A DNA stretch of 64,000 nt from Sapria himalayana (GCA_029783825.1 JAREIK010005788.1:1-64000), one strand, 5' to 3'. Positions 36,355 through 48,334 are shown, counted from the first letter of the stretch. Program-made: numbers and translations. The notes: generated by a model not told the origin, from the letters alone.

Positions 36355-36620
36355 TGGAAATTAAAGAAAGAATAATGAGATGAAAGAAATAAAGAATGCA
36401 ATGTAATAGCAGATGACCTATATGGAGTCATAGTTAGCGGTATTGATGAGATAGATAGCACACTAAGCTCTAGTAGAGAACCCACGTAGGAGAGCCATGC
36501 AAAAATTAACAAGCTAATGATAAAGATGATGATTTAGTTTTAAATGATTATATACCTATGATATGTTTTTGTTTTAACCATGTAACTTTTGTATCATAAT
36601 TATTTCTGAATTGTTTTAGG
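36355..36620 (+). pseudogene. Duplicate of Transposase_24-like 3' end (copy 2)
   Basis: Compared with 26,010-26,190, the order GAAATTAAAGAAAGAATAATG, GAGATGAAAGAAATAAAGAA, TGCAATGTAATAGCAGATG, CCTATATGGAGTCATAGTTA is clearly shared (GAGATAAAAGAAATTAAAAA, TGTAATGCAACAACAGATGT, CCTATATGGAGTCATAGTTA in the main copy). It encodes the coiled-coil-like C-terminal tail, with stops. It lies about 430 bases from the right end of element A. Confidence 0.75.
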
Positions 36621-36689
36621 TTTTTGTTAATTATAAAAAATGGTTTATAGTATAAGTTTTAATTTAATATATAAAATATTAAAAATATG

Positions 36690-37047
36690 TAATCAAATTT
36701 AATGTAAAAAAATAAAATTGTGAAAATAGATTTGGAATAAAAATAGCTAGGGATTCTTTCCTCTCTAATTTAGCTAGGTATATTTCTGTACATATTCAGT
36801 CGAAAATCATTAATTATTATTCTTAATTATGATTAAAATTAGCAAGGGAAAAAAATATAATTAACTAGGAAATTTATGTCATTAAAAAATTTGATAAATA
36901 ATTTTTTTTCCTCATTAATATTTTGCGACGAGCACTTAAGCTTGGTAAAACATCTGTTGTTAATCAGTCAATATTTTATTTTAGTGACGAAAAAAACCTA
37001 TATAGCTAGAAAAATTTTTCTAGATATTTGGGAATTTTCTTGTAGTG
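36690..37047 (+). repeat. 3' subterminal region and terminus of element A
   Basis: Contains TAGCTAGGGATTC, TTTAGCTAGGTA, TTAGCAAGGGAA, TTAACTAGGAAA, GCGACGAGCACTTAAGCTTG, TAGTGACGAAAAAAACC and TAGCTAGAAAAATTTTTCTA, ending GGGAATTTTCTTGTAGTG. These are the same motifs as in the 5' subterminal array but sparse. The same order, inverted, is found at 37,970-38,270 in element B. Confidence 0.85.
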
Positions 37048-37435
37048 CTTTCTATTTGTCTATCTATCTATTTGTCTCTCTATCTATCTATCTATTTGTC
37101 TATCTATCTGTCTAACTATATATATATATATATATATCTGTCTATTTATCTATCTATCTGTCTATTTATCTATCTATCTGTCGATCTGTCTATTTATCTA
37201 TCTATCTGTCGATCTGTCTATTTATCTATCTATTTATCTATTTGTCTATTTATGTATTAATCTATTTATATGTCCATCTATTTGTCAATATATGTATCTA
37301 TCTATATATCTATATGTCTATCTATCTTTATTTATATCTGTCTATCTATCTATCTAACTATCTATATTTTTCTATCTATCTTTCTATCTATTTGTTTATC
37401 TATCTATCTATTTATCTATCTATTATTCAATCAAT

Positions 37436-37470
<35 letters not shown>

Positions 37471-37969
37471 ATCTATATCCATATATCTTTTTATCTATCT
37501 ATCTATCTATCTATATAAATATGTCTAATAATTTCTCAATCTATTTGTCTATCTATCTATATATAAGTGTGTTCATCTACATGTCTATCTATTTATCTTT
37601 TTAATTATTTATATGTCTATATCTGTCTATCTATTTGTCTATCTATTTGTCTATCTATCTATTTATCTATATGACTTATCTTTCTATCTTTCTAAATATG
37701 TGTATATCTATCTGTCTACCTATTTGTTTTACTATATATCTAAGTATGTGTCTAATGATCTATCTATCTATTTGTCTATCTATTTGTCTAACTATATGTT
37801 TATTTATATCTCTCTTTATCTATCTGTCTATTGATCTATCTATTTATTTGTCTATCAATATGTCTATCTATCAATCTATCTATCTGCCTTTCTTTCTATC
37901 TATATGTCTATCTATTTCTCAATCAATTTGTCTACCTATTTGTTTGTCTATCAATCAATCTATCTATAT
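37048..37969 (+). repeat. TCTA tetranucleotide array between elements A and B
   Basis: About 920 bases of degenerate TCTA repeats with TCTG, TTTG and TTTA variants and a TA run near 37,440-37,468. It starts immediately after the CTTGTAGTG end of element A and ends at the 3' end of element B. Overlapping Ser-Ile-Tyr-Leu frames (36,876-38,019) are artefacts. It has the same orientation as the array beyond the other end of B. Confidence 0.95.
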
Positions 37970-38275
37970 TAGAGCGAGAAAAATCCCAAATAGCTAGGAA
38001 AAATTTCTTAGCTAAATGATTTTTTCCATTACAAAACTGGAACTAATGATAGATTAACATTGGAACCTTTACCAAGCTAAAGTCCTCGTCACTAAAGATT
38101 AATGAGAGAAATATTCCCTAGCTAAAAAATATTAGCGACGAAAAATTCCATAGCTAACATAATAATTTCCCTAGCTAATTTTTACCTTAATTTGAAGCTT
38201 CCAAAAAGTACGTATCTAAATTAGCATGATAAAAATCCCTAGCTATTTTTATTCCAAAACTAATTTCACTATTTT
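37970..38275 (-). repeat. 3' terminus and subterminal region of element B
   Basis: On the minus strand this reads in the same order as the 3' end of element A: GGAATAAAAATAGCTAGGGA, AATTTAGATACG, AAATTAGCTAGGGAAATTAT, GCTATGGAATTTTTCGTCGC, TAGCTAGGGAATATTTCTCTC, GTGACGAGGACTTTAGCTTG, CATTTAGCTAAGAAATTTTT, CCTAGCTATTTGGGATTTTT. The terminal CACTACAAG is decayed to TAGAGCGAG. Confidence 0.82.
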
Positions 38276-38289
38276 ATTTTTTTTCCAAA

Positions 38290-40455
38290 AAAAATTAATT
38301 AAATAATTTTATATTTTTATATTAAATTGAATAAAAACAGAAACTATAAATGATAATTTATAATTTACAAAAATTAAAATCAGTTAATAATTATTATGAT
38401 ACAATATTTTACATAGTAAAGACAAAAACATAACAAAATTTTATTAATTACATCTTTTTCATCATGTATCTAACGACAATGCATAATGTATAATCTATCA
38501 GTAAAATTTACATTGTTTTCTTTCCCCCAGCCCCTCTGGTCACCATCTTTCTACTGCAACAAAGCTGTCCTAGTCGTGGTGCATCATTTCTATTAAAAAA
38601 TTTCTTCACTTCTACAAGCTTCGTTTGGGGATTATTGTGATACCATATCTGTATGAAATTTAAACCTATCAATGAAATCAAAATAAATCAATAAAAAAAG
38701 TTATGTTTAAATATATATATATATAATACTATAGTAAATATGTACATATATACTATAATGTATATATACATATATATTAATATTACACTAGCTACATATA
38801 TTACTATAGTATATGTACATATATACTGTAGTATTATATGTACATTTAAACTAAGTATATATATACATATATACTACAGTATTATATGAGCATATATACG
38901 TAGTATATATGTACATAAAACTGAATATAATGTACATATACTATAGTATATATGTAGATTTACTCAGTATATATGTACATATATACTCCAGTATTATATG
39001 TACATAAATACTCAGTATATACATACTTAAATACTTGGTATATACGTAAATTTATATTCTGTATATATGTACATATATACTTGATATATAAATACATATA
39101 TACTTAGTATATATGTACATATATACTAGTATATACACACACATATATACTCAGTATATACATACATATGCACTATAGTATATATGTAGTATATACTATA
39201 GTATTATATGTACATATATATAATCACATAATCTTAGATGACACAAAACTACAACAAATTGGTATTATCCCAATTATACTTCACAAAGATGGAACAAAAA
39301 TTCACTATCAACATAAATAAGAAATGCGAAAAGTATTTTAATTTAGGAAAATATCTCTGAAAACTATTAGAGAAAAACCTGGAAGACAAGCCACGAGCCA
39401 TGCTTGGCACACCAAAGTTCGCATATTGCCTCCCTGCAACCAGAACTCTCTTCCTGTCCCAAGGCCTATATGGGTGTTTCTCTACCCTGCAATGACCGAG
39501 CTGACAACCTAACAAAAAAACTAGCAGATGAAATGAAGACTGATCGTCAGCACTAATAACCATCAACAAATCAATAAAAAACTTGAACATAAAAAAATGG
39601 AGCACTCCACCATGCTCATGTGCAACACAGGATTATGAAAATATTTTTTGCATAATAATATTGAATAACTGTAATCTACGCAACACTTGTTTTACATATT
39701 TAAAACATAACAAAATTTTACTAGATCTTCTTCTTCAATATATTTAATGACATTGCATAAAGTATAATTTGTCCGTAAAATTAACATTGCTTTCTCTCCC
39801 CAATTCCTCTGGGCACCATCTTTCTACTGCGACAAAGCTGTCCTAGTCACAGCACATGATGTCTAGTAAAAAATTCATTCTTTTCTACAAGCTTCTTTTG
39901 GAAAATATTATGGTACCATATATGTATGAAAATTAAACTAGTCAATCAAATCAAAATAAATAAATAAAAAAGTTTTCTTTTGATAAATATATAATGCTTC
40001 GGTATATATATACATATATACTAGCATTTCACTAGTTACATATAATATTGCAATATATATGTACATATATACTAGTATATTTGTACATATATAAAGATAT
40101 ATGTGCATATATACTGTAGTGTATATGTACATATACTGAGTATATATATACATATAATACTTGTACATATATACTAGTATATATGTATATGTACATATAT
40201 ACTAGTATATGTATATGTACATATATACTAGTATATATGTATATGTACATTTATACTAGTATATATGTACATATATACTTGTATATATGTACAAATAGAT
40301 ACTTGTACATATATACCATTATATATGTATATGTACATATATACCAGTAAATATCTACAAGTATTTATATGTACATATATACTCAGTATATGTACATATA
40401 TACTATAGTATATATGTACATATACATATATACTAGTATATATGTACAAGTATTA
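38290..40455 (+). repeat. Duplicated spacer units with TATGTACATA-type arrays
   Basis: Two copies (about 38,290-39,235 and 39,690-40,455) of a unit also present near 28,500-29,100 in element A. Each has GACATTGCATAAAGTATAAT-like text, CTTTCTCTCCCC...CTCTGG, CACCATCTTTCTACTGC, ACAAAGCTGTCCTAGTC and TCTACAAGCTTC. A long array of a ~21-bp unit, TATATGTACATATATACTAG, follows (about 38,715-39,235 and 39,990-40,450). The Tyr-Ile-rich ORFs at 39,938-40,449 are artefacts of this array. Confidence 0.8.
39249..39605 (-). other. GC-richer unidentified segment with 118-codon frame
   Basis: Between the two spacer units of element B lies a segment whose centre (about 39,370-39,520) is much less AT-rich than its surroundings. 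The minus frame reads LGCQLGHCRVEKHPYRPWDR, KRVLVAGRQYANFGVPSMAR and GLSSRFF. The plus strand of the same region reads, with stops, as EDKPRAMLGTPKFAYCLPA. It could be a captured host exon. I do not recognise it in either orientation. Confidence 0.3.
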
Positions 40456-41245
40456 GCATAAAGTAGAGAGTAAACATCCTTTATGGAGCATGAACATCAA
40501 ACAGCTAGATATTCGGTCATAGTATTACAAAAAAGAAAAAACACCATAACTAGGGATGCAATCATCTTTGTTTGTCCAAAATTCGTCAAACCTGCAAACA
40601 CAAGGAACTAGAAATTTGCAACTAGATTTTACAGGATGAAAGTTCAATACATGCATGCATACATGGATACATATATACATGGATACATACATACATATAT
40701 GACCTCATTCTTTTTCTCTTCCCTCTACAAGTATTTATATAAAGTAGAGTGTAAATATACATTATGAAGCATGAACATCAAACAGCTAGATATTCTATGA
40801 TAAGCATAAAAAAAGGAACAAACACCTTAACTAGGGCTGCAAAAATCATCTTTGTTTGTTCAAAATTATGTTGAACCTGCAAACACAAGGCACAAAAAAT
40901 TTGCAACTAGATTTTATAGGATGAAAGTTCAATACTATATACATACATACATACATGGATACATACATACACATATATGATCTCATTCTTTTTCTCTTCT
41001 CTACAAGTATTTACATAAAGTAGAGTGTAAACATCCATTATGTAGCATGAACATCAAACATCTAGATATTCTGTCATAAGCATAACAAAAAAGAACAAAC
41101 ACCTTAACTAGGGCTGCAAAAATCATCTTTGTTTGTTCAAAATTGCGTTGAAACTAGAAACACAAGGCACAAGAAATTTACAATTGGATTTTACAGGATC
41201 AAAGTTCAGTACACACATTCATGGGCACACACACACACACACACA
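40455..41245 (+). repeat. Tandem repeat, about 280-bp unit, three copies
   Basis: AAAGTAGAGAGTAAACATCC, GAACATCAAACAGCTAGATA, CACCATAACTAGGGATGCA, CATCTTTGTTTGT, CTGCAAACACAAGGAAC, GATTTTACAGGATGAAAGTT and CTCATTCTTTTTCTCTTC recur in this order starting near 40,460, 40,742 and 41,018. Each unit carries a CATA/GGATACATACA simple repeat. The third ends in a CA run (41,226-41,245). Confidence 0.88.
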
Positions 41246-41249
41246 TAAA

Positions 41250-42500
41250 AAAACAAGCTAAAATAAATTATTAAATTTTAACATATGAATGTTTGAAATT
41301 GCATCATCATTAAAAAAGCATACTCAAAACCAGATGGAAGACACAGACTTAAAAATTAATTAGTGAGGTCTTGAGTTTGAATATCACTTTAAATAAAGAG
41401 AAAAATGGACCTACCCAAACTTACCTAGAGAGAGAATATTAATGAAAGCACATCATTATCATACTCTTAAAATATCTAGGAGTACTAAATTATTAAAATA
41501 TTACAATTAGATATTTGTTTATTCTCTGACTAATTTTAAATTCTAAAAGAATATTAATACTAGATGTTTTATAAATTATTTTATAATCCTCAAAATTAAA
41601 AAAAAAGGCTTAAATGAAAAATACTTAATATCATTTTCACTCCTAAAATTAAGAACTACAAAAAAAGCAGTATTCAATAATTAACATCTTGAGAGGAATA
41701 CCCAAAATCATTATTCCTCCAAAAAATTTTAATTAATAAGCAAAATTTAATAAAAATATGATATAAAATAACATGCTATAATATTCCAAAAATATTTTGG
41801 AAAACATGGTGATGTCATTTTGATTTATTATTTTCGAACAAAATATTTTATTGAAATTTGATGTGTGCATGTTTAATATTCCAACAATCATTTGTCTTAA
41901 AAACATGATGGCATAAAAAAATTAAAATACAATTTTAAAAAAATTAATGAGTCCAATTAATCATGTAATTTTAAAATGTTTGTCTCTCTCCTAAATATAT
42001 AACTCAACCAAATGTTTTTTTCACTTAACTACATTATATTATCATGTAGTTATGAACATGAGATAGTCAATAAATTATCTCTTAGTTTTTAAAATTTTAA
42101 TTTCATTTGAGGCTGTACCTAGTATACAAGACTATCACTTAGTGAAATATTTATGAGATATTGATAACTCAATAATTATCCTTCAAAAATCAATAAATGC
42201 TCTATCTAATAAATCTCAAAACCAAGACTTATTGTCCTTTGACAAAGATACTTGTCATCATATCAAGACAATGATCTCTAATATATACATACAAAATAAG
42301 AATTTCTAAAGTAATCATGATCCACTGTACATGACATTTAAATCTCACCAAGAGAGAGAGATAGAAATAAGCATTACATGGCTTGATGATCCCAATCCGG
42401 AGATGTAAATACTAAATGGATACATTCACAATCTATTTTAAATGAGTTTTCTATCATATCAGTTGATCCAGTTTAGAATAATGAGTTGGACATTCCAATT
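41250..42500. other. Non-coding AT-rich interior of element B
   Basis: No coding or repeat structure recognised beyond AT richness and a short GAGA run near 42,352. Confidence 0.5.
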
Positions 42501-42506
42501 ACATTA

Positions 42507-42889
42507 GAGCAACTCTAATGGGAGATGCCAAAAAAGGGGTGCCAAATATTATTTGCAAACTTGAACAGTAATTTTGGCACCTCTAAATAGATTTTTACTC
42601 GAATGGTAGGTGCCAACATAAGGTGCTATTGTAATAATTAAATATTTTTTAATTAAAATTTTTTTTCAACCTATGAGAAAGATCCTTTGAGATGCACAAT
42701 AGCCATAACTGCTATTTTACATCATCTCTATTCACTCTCCAAGATTTCCAAATATGGCACCCAAGACATTTGATGGCATTTTGCCACTCTTATACCAACT
42801 CCATTGGAGTAATCTATTTTTATTTCTGGGTGCCATTTTAGCGGTTATGGAGATGGCACCCCTTATAGCAACTCCCATTGGAGTTGCTC
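42507..42889. mobile_element. Tourist-like (PIF/Harbinger) MITE, 383 bp
   Basis: Terminal inverted repeats GAGCAACTCTAATGGGAG (left) and CTCCCATTGGAGTTGCTC (right) differ at one position and are flanked by TTA on both sides (42,504-42,506 and 42,890-42,892), the TTA/TAA target-site duplication of PIF/Harbinger-type elements. The interior is non-coding and semi-palindromic: GGTGCC/GGCACC blocks sit inside both ends and a second CCAACTCCATTGGAGTAA lies near 42,797. No transposase is encoded. It is nested inside CACTA element B, so it inserted later. Confidence 0.9.
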
Positions 42890-42892
42890 TTA

Positions 42893-43960
42893 TAGACAAA
42901 TATATATAATAAAGAGGAACCCAAGAAAAAGATCGATCAACAAGACTAGATTGGTAATGAATGATATTACATAGCCTTATGATATTTATTTTTTGAACAC
43001 ATTATTTCATATGATTAACATGACCACTAATTGGTTATTACTTTCTATTTATCATCGCATATATATAATATATATTAGTTCGATATAAAGAATACATTCT
43101 TTTATAATAATTTATATAAAAAAATACTTATATAGTAGTCATTAAATTCATTGCTCCCAGAAGCAGAGAGCACATATATGATATACAAATATGAAAGGTT
43201 ATTTATAACCTCAAAAGTCTCCCAAGACATGATTTAATAATTTTACTTAATATTTACTATATTTTGTCATAAAGATATGTCAAATTATATATTTTTTAAG
43301 TTGATCAAGATGTTAGCATGTGAAACTAATTCTATTCGATGATAATGATCTAATTACATGAGATAATCAGTTTGATATATCTAAACTAAACTCTACAAAC
43401 CAAGTTTCAGATATTATTTAAAATATTTGAGGTTTTTTTAGTGTTAAAAAGTATGACAACTCTTTCACAGAAAAATAAATTTTATATATTTTATCTGATA
43501 AGATATATCATGATGTACATCACTAGTTTACTACTTGATATAAATATAGACTTATCTAGATAAGTTGGTCTCTCAATTGACTCAACTACATATAGAATAA
43601 TCATAAAAAACTAAATTTTCTAATAATAATTATGTCTGACATTACCTATGATGTCAGTATATTTAGTTATTTTTAAATTTACATAAACATATCATATGAA
43701 TACAATACTTAAAAATCTGAGGTATATGAAAAAAAAATTCAAGAAATGTAATTATAATTAAAGATTATGAACATTATTGGATAGATACATATTCATATTC
43801 TAGTTGGAGTTCTACAATCACAAAGCAAAAAATTGGCATATGTTTTTTTTTATTTATTTGTAAATAACTTTATCTTCTGTAAAAATAAAAGATAAATAAT
43901 TATTTCGAGATGCAGTATATTTAAAAAATACATAGATATGACATCAGCAACTTATAAATT
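42893..43960. other. AT-rich DNA, probably upstream part of a degraded copia element
   Basis: No convincing frame. Because a copia RNase H tail follows directly, some of this stretch may be decayed reverse transcriptase, but I could not align it. Confidence 0.35.
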
Positions 43961-43962
43961 TC

Positions 43963-44280
43963 AATGGATCAAATAGTTTTTGAATAAGATTTATCTTTCA
44001 GTTTAGTGATTAACGATATTTCACTATGATGGCCAGATAGCCAAACATATTGCAGCCAACTCAATGTTCTATGAGCGGACAAAGCATATTAAGATTAATA
44101 ATCATTTCATTCAAAATAAAATTCAGGATATTTTGATCACTACAACCTACATACCTATCAGTGAGCTGAGTAAGAACATCTTCATGTAGGCTATTAGAGG
44201 ACCATAATTTTTTGTCCACTCTTTCAAGTTAGGAATATGTGATATGCATGCATTAACTTTAGAAAGGTGTTCAATTTTTA
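43963..44280 (+). pseudogene. Ty1/copia RNase H C-terminal remnant
   Basis: One plus frame reads YDGQIAKHIAANSMFYERTK, then HIKINNHFIQNKIQ, then DILITTTYIPISELSKNIF, stop, AIRGP, and after a further stop FKLGICDMHA. This follows the end of copia pol (CDNQ-A-HIA-NP-FHERTKHIE-D-HF-R-KI--G-I-T-Y-----QLADIFTKAL, then L-SKLGI-D-HAPT). Substitutions and stops show it is dead. It lies in the opposite sense to element B, which it has invaded. Confidence 0.85.
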
Positions 44281-44284
44281 GTTT

Positions 44285-45785
44285 AATATTTTTTTTATTT
44301 GATTTTTATTGTTTGGGAATACACGACTTGTTAGCTTCCTCAAACCATATACATGAGATTATATATATCCAAAATACTATATTTCATTTTTATTAAAATT
44401 ATTTTTCTTTTTTTTAAAGATTCTCAACGCTCTCTCTCTTCTACTCTATGCAAAACCAAAATAATACTTATTTACACTTGATTAAATAAGTCTTGAAAAA
44501 TTATAAAAATAAAATTATTTTTATAGAGTATTTATCCATTTAGAAAATATTCACAATATAATTTTTTTGAGAGTTGGTTAGGTGTTTACAAAAAGAAAAA
44601 AAATATTTTCACATAATGTTGATATCAATATAGATATATATATTAAAGTATAACAAATATTTTTTATATGTGGGATGTAAAGTAAATTTGTTACATATAT
44701 AAATTACGTTAAGATTCAATGTTAAGTTGATATTTTCTTGTCATGGTTATAAATGAGCTGACAAGACAACTATGAAATTAGATACATTGATATATGCTAT
44801 ATATAATAATATTTTCTTAATAATTAAACTAGAAAAAATTTAAATTGAAAATTAGATAGATAGCAAATGTTTAAAAGTAAAAAATTTAAAAATAAAAGAT
44901 TAAAATAAAATATTTAATTTGTAACTTTGATTTTAAATTGAAAAAATCAATTTTTCAAAATATAATTATTTTCGAAATTTATGATTTATAATTCAAAAGA
45001 AATACAACCTTTTTAAAAAATATTTACTAAAAAATTAAAAAATTGACCTAATAAAGTATAATAGAAAAATAAATGTTAGATTAAAAAAATAAATAATTTT
45101 AAAAAATTAATTAATTACTCAATTTATGATTCATAATGTTTACTTTTTATAAGAAAAAATATAAATAGGATAGTTGTAATAGATATGTGTTTGAAAAGAT
45201 GAATGTGTAACTTATCAATCTCTTCTAAGAGATGCAAACTATAAAAAAAAAAAAAATCTTCTTTGATAACTTATTAATCTCAACACTACATTCCTAATCT
45301 GAATAGAAAGAGTTGATCAATAAGATAAATTTCTTACGTAACAAAGGAGTTTTTCATATGCCTGCAAATTATTTTCCCTCCATTTCATCTGAACACATCA
45401 TGAGAAGTAGCTTACAAGACTATGAAAGTTGCTTGTAAAACTTCTAATTGCATCATAAAAGACTACTAGACCACCATACATGTATTGTATGGAGCCGGTG
45501 GGGTTTCTCTCGAGGCCAGAACACATTGTATGGATTGGTATCATTAACAAGTGGAGGAGAATTCAAAATCAACCACACCCCATGCCACCAACCACTTAGC
45601 AAACACATAAGTAGGATGAAAAAAATTCAAAACAGAAATAAATAGCAAGCAGGCAATAGAATCTATAAAAGTAACTCCTATGATCCTTTAACCACTAAAA
45701 CTATTATTGATGAGTAATGTCAATCACAGAGGCATCAAAAGGGTCGTGTTATGCCGGAATGGCACATTATAGTATGACATATATG
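44285..45785. other. Non-coding interior of element B
   Basis: Strongly AT-rich. The short frame at 45,448-45,645 covers a less AT-rich stretch (GGAGCCGGTGGGGTTTCTCT, CGAGGCCAGAACAC, CACACCCCATGCCACC) reading GFSRGQNTLYGLVSL. It may be a relic of captured or inserted sequence but I do not recognise it. Confidence 0.4.
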
Positions 45786-45789
45786 GTAT

Positions 45790-46387
45790 AGTTATATGTT
45801 ATTATATATAGTATATGTAGTTATAAATAGTTATATATATATTGAGACATATAGTTATATATTATATATATTCATACAAGTAGTTATATGTAGTTACATA
45901 AATGTATACAAAGTGATAAACAGATATATAGATTTACATATATGTATACATAGTTAAAAATATAGTTATATTTATTTATATAGAGTTTTATATAGTTATA
46001 CAAATATTTATATATAGTTATACACATATAGTCAAACATAATATTGTATGATGTTATACATGTAATTATAAATATAGTTACATGTGGTTATACATATAGT
46101 TACACATATAGTTAAACTTATATTTATACATGTAGGTATATACATTTTTGTATATAATTTTATATATTCATACATATAGTTATGTAGAGGTATAAATATA
46201 GTAAAATGCATGTTTATATAATAATATATAAAAATGTATATTAAATATATGTTGAAAATTATATATTTAAATAAAGTTATGTATAAAGTTTTTATAGTTA
46301 AACATATAGTAAGATACAATTATTTATAGTTATATGTTATTAAAGATTAAGAATATGTAAAAAATTAGTATACATATTTAAACATAT

Positions 46388-46429
<42 letters not shown>

Positions 46430-47514
46430 TAGTTCATACAAGTAGTTATATGTAGTTATACATAAATCTATACAAAGTTATAAAAAAATATATAGATTTA
46501 CATATATGTATATATAGTTACAAATATAATTATATTTAATTATATAGAGCTTTATATAATTAACAATATTATATATAGTTATACACATATAGTTATACAC
46601 ATATAGTTAAACATAATTATGTATGTTGTTATACATGTAATTATAAATATAGTTACATGTAGTTATACATATAGTTACACAAATAGTTAAACTTATACTT
46701 ATACATGTAGGTATATATTTTTCATATAATTATATATTTATACATATAGTTATGTATAGGTATAGATATAGTAAAATACATTTGTATATATTAATATATA
46801 AAAATATCTATTATATATATATGTTGTAAATTATATATTTAAATATAGTTACATTTAATGTTTTTATAGTTATACATATAGTAAGATATAATTATTTATA
46901 GTTATATGTTATTATACATATAGTATATATAGTTATAAATAGTTATATATAATTAAACATATGAATATGTGTATGTATATATATGCATATATATATATTC
47001 ATACAAATAGATATATGTATTTTTACATAAATATATACAAAGTTATAAATAAATATATAGATTTAGATATATGTAAATAGTTACAAATATAGTTATATTT
47101 AATTATATTATGCTTTATATAGTTATACAAATATGTATATATAGTTATACACATATAGTTATACATAATATTGTATGTTGTTATACATGTAATTATAAAT
47201 ATAGTTACATGTGGTTATACATATAGTTACAAATATAGTTAAACATTTATTTATACATGTAGGTATATATATTTTTTCATATAATTTTTTATATTTATAC
47301 ATATTTATGTATAAGTATAAATTTAGTAATATACATTTGTATATATTAATATGTAAAAATATTTATTAAATATTTGTAAATTATATATTTAAATATAGTT
47401 ACATATAAAGTTTTTATAATTATACATATAGTAATATACAATTATTTATAGGTATATGTTATTATACATATAGTATATGTGGTTATAAATAGTTATATAT
47501 TGTTAAATATATAG

Positions 47515-47547
<33 letters not shown>

Positions 47548-48330
47548 TACAAGTAGATATGTAGTTATACATAAATGTATACAAAGTTATAAACAATTAT
47601 ATAGATATACATATATGTATACATATATGTATACATATATGTATACATTGTTACAAATATAGTTATATTTAATTAAATAGAGTTTTATATAGTTATAGAA
47701 ATATTTATATATAGTTGTACACATATACTTAAACATAATATTGTATGTGTTATACATAATTATAAATATAATCACATGTTGTTATACATATAGGTACACA
47801 TATATTTATACTTATATTTATACATGCAGGTATATATATTTTTCATATAATTTATATATTTATATATATAGTTATGTATAGGCATCGATATAGTTAAATA
47901 CATTTTTATATACTATTATATAAAATTGTATATTAAATATATGTTGTTAATTATATATTTAAATATAGTTATGTTTAATGTTTTTATAGTTATACATATA
48001 GTAAAAGTCAATTATTTTTAGTTAAATGTTCTTATACCTATAGTATATTCAGTTATAAATAGATTTATATATAATCATATTTAATTATACATAAAGTTAT
48101 AAATATGTATGTGGTTAAGATATAGTATATATAACATTTTTATAGTTATACATATAGTAAAATGCAATTATATATCATTATATATTATTATACAAATAGT
48201 ATATTTTGTTAGAAATATAGTTATATAGAATTATACATATAGTTATTAATTATAATATAGTTAAAAAATGTTATATATAGTTATAAATATAGTTATAAAA
48301 TTAGTTTAGATTGTTACAATATAATTAAAT
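45790..48330 (-). repeat. ~550-bp tandem repeat array in element B, about 4.5 copies
   Basis: Inverted relative to the array at 17.1-19.0 kb. The marker CATAATATTGTATGNTGTTATACATG begins near 46,038, 46,612, 47,164 and 47,735 (spacings about 550-575). Other per-unit phrases are GTTACATGTGGTTATACATA, ATACATGTAGGTATATA and GATTTACATATATGTATACA. TA runs occur near 46,385-46,430 and 47,517-47,542. The end (48,110-48,330) matches 58,070-58,300. Confidence 0.87.
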
Positions 48331-48334
48331 ATAG

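Larger units (their letters stand above)
32425..36360 (+). repeat. Three copies of a ~100-bp segment
   Basis: The phrase GATGGTCATATNTATAATTTTTGCTAAATTA(AT)AAGTTCCC followed by AATTGATGTGTATGTAA occurs, with changes, near 32,438-32,520, 32,828-32,910 and 36,278-36,353. Each copy lies just upstream of, or near, a copy of the Transposase_24 3' end, so the 3' region of element A appears to have been duplicated segmentally. Confidence 0.7.
10854..37047 (+). mobile_element. CACTA (En/Spm) element A, about 26.2 kb
   Basis: A plus-oriented CACTA-type DNA transposon. The left end reads TACTACAAGAAACTATCGAT (the first base C is changed to T) and the right end reads GGGAATTTTCTTGTAGTG, giving the inverted CACTACAAGAAA terminus typical of the superfamily. 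Both ends are followed inward by TAGCTAGGGAA/TTAGCGACGG-type subterminal repeats. Inside are a TNP2-type pseudogene, a Transposase_24-type pseudogene, and a captured host gene fragment on the opposite strand. The 3-bp flanks are TCA on the left and CTT on the right, so there is no visible target-site duplication. The right flank enters a TCTA array directly while the left flank does not. Very large for the superfamily, reflecting internal tandem arrays and duplications. It could also be a mosaic of two elements. Confidence 0.8.

Noticed and set aside
36876..38019. Ser-Ile-Tyr-Leu ORFs between elements A and B
   Set aside because: They lie on the TCTA array and only run into transposon end sequence at the edges.
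39938..40449. Tyr-Ile-Met minus-strand ORFs
   Set aside because: Translation of the TATATGTACATATATACTAG-type tandem array.
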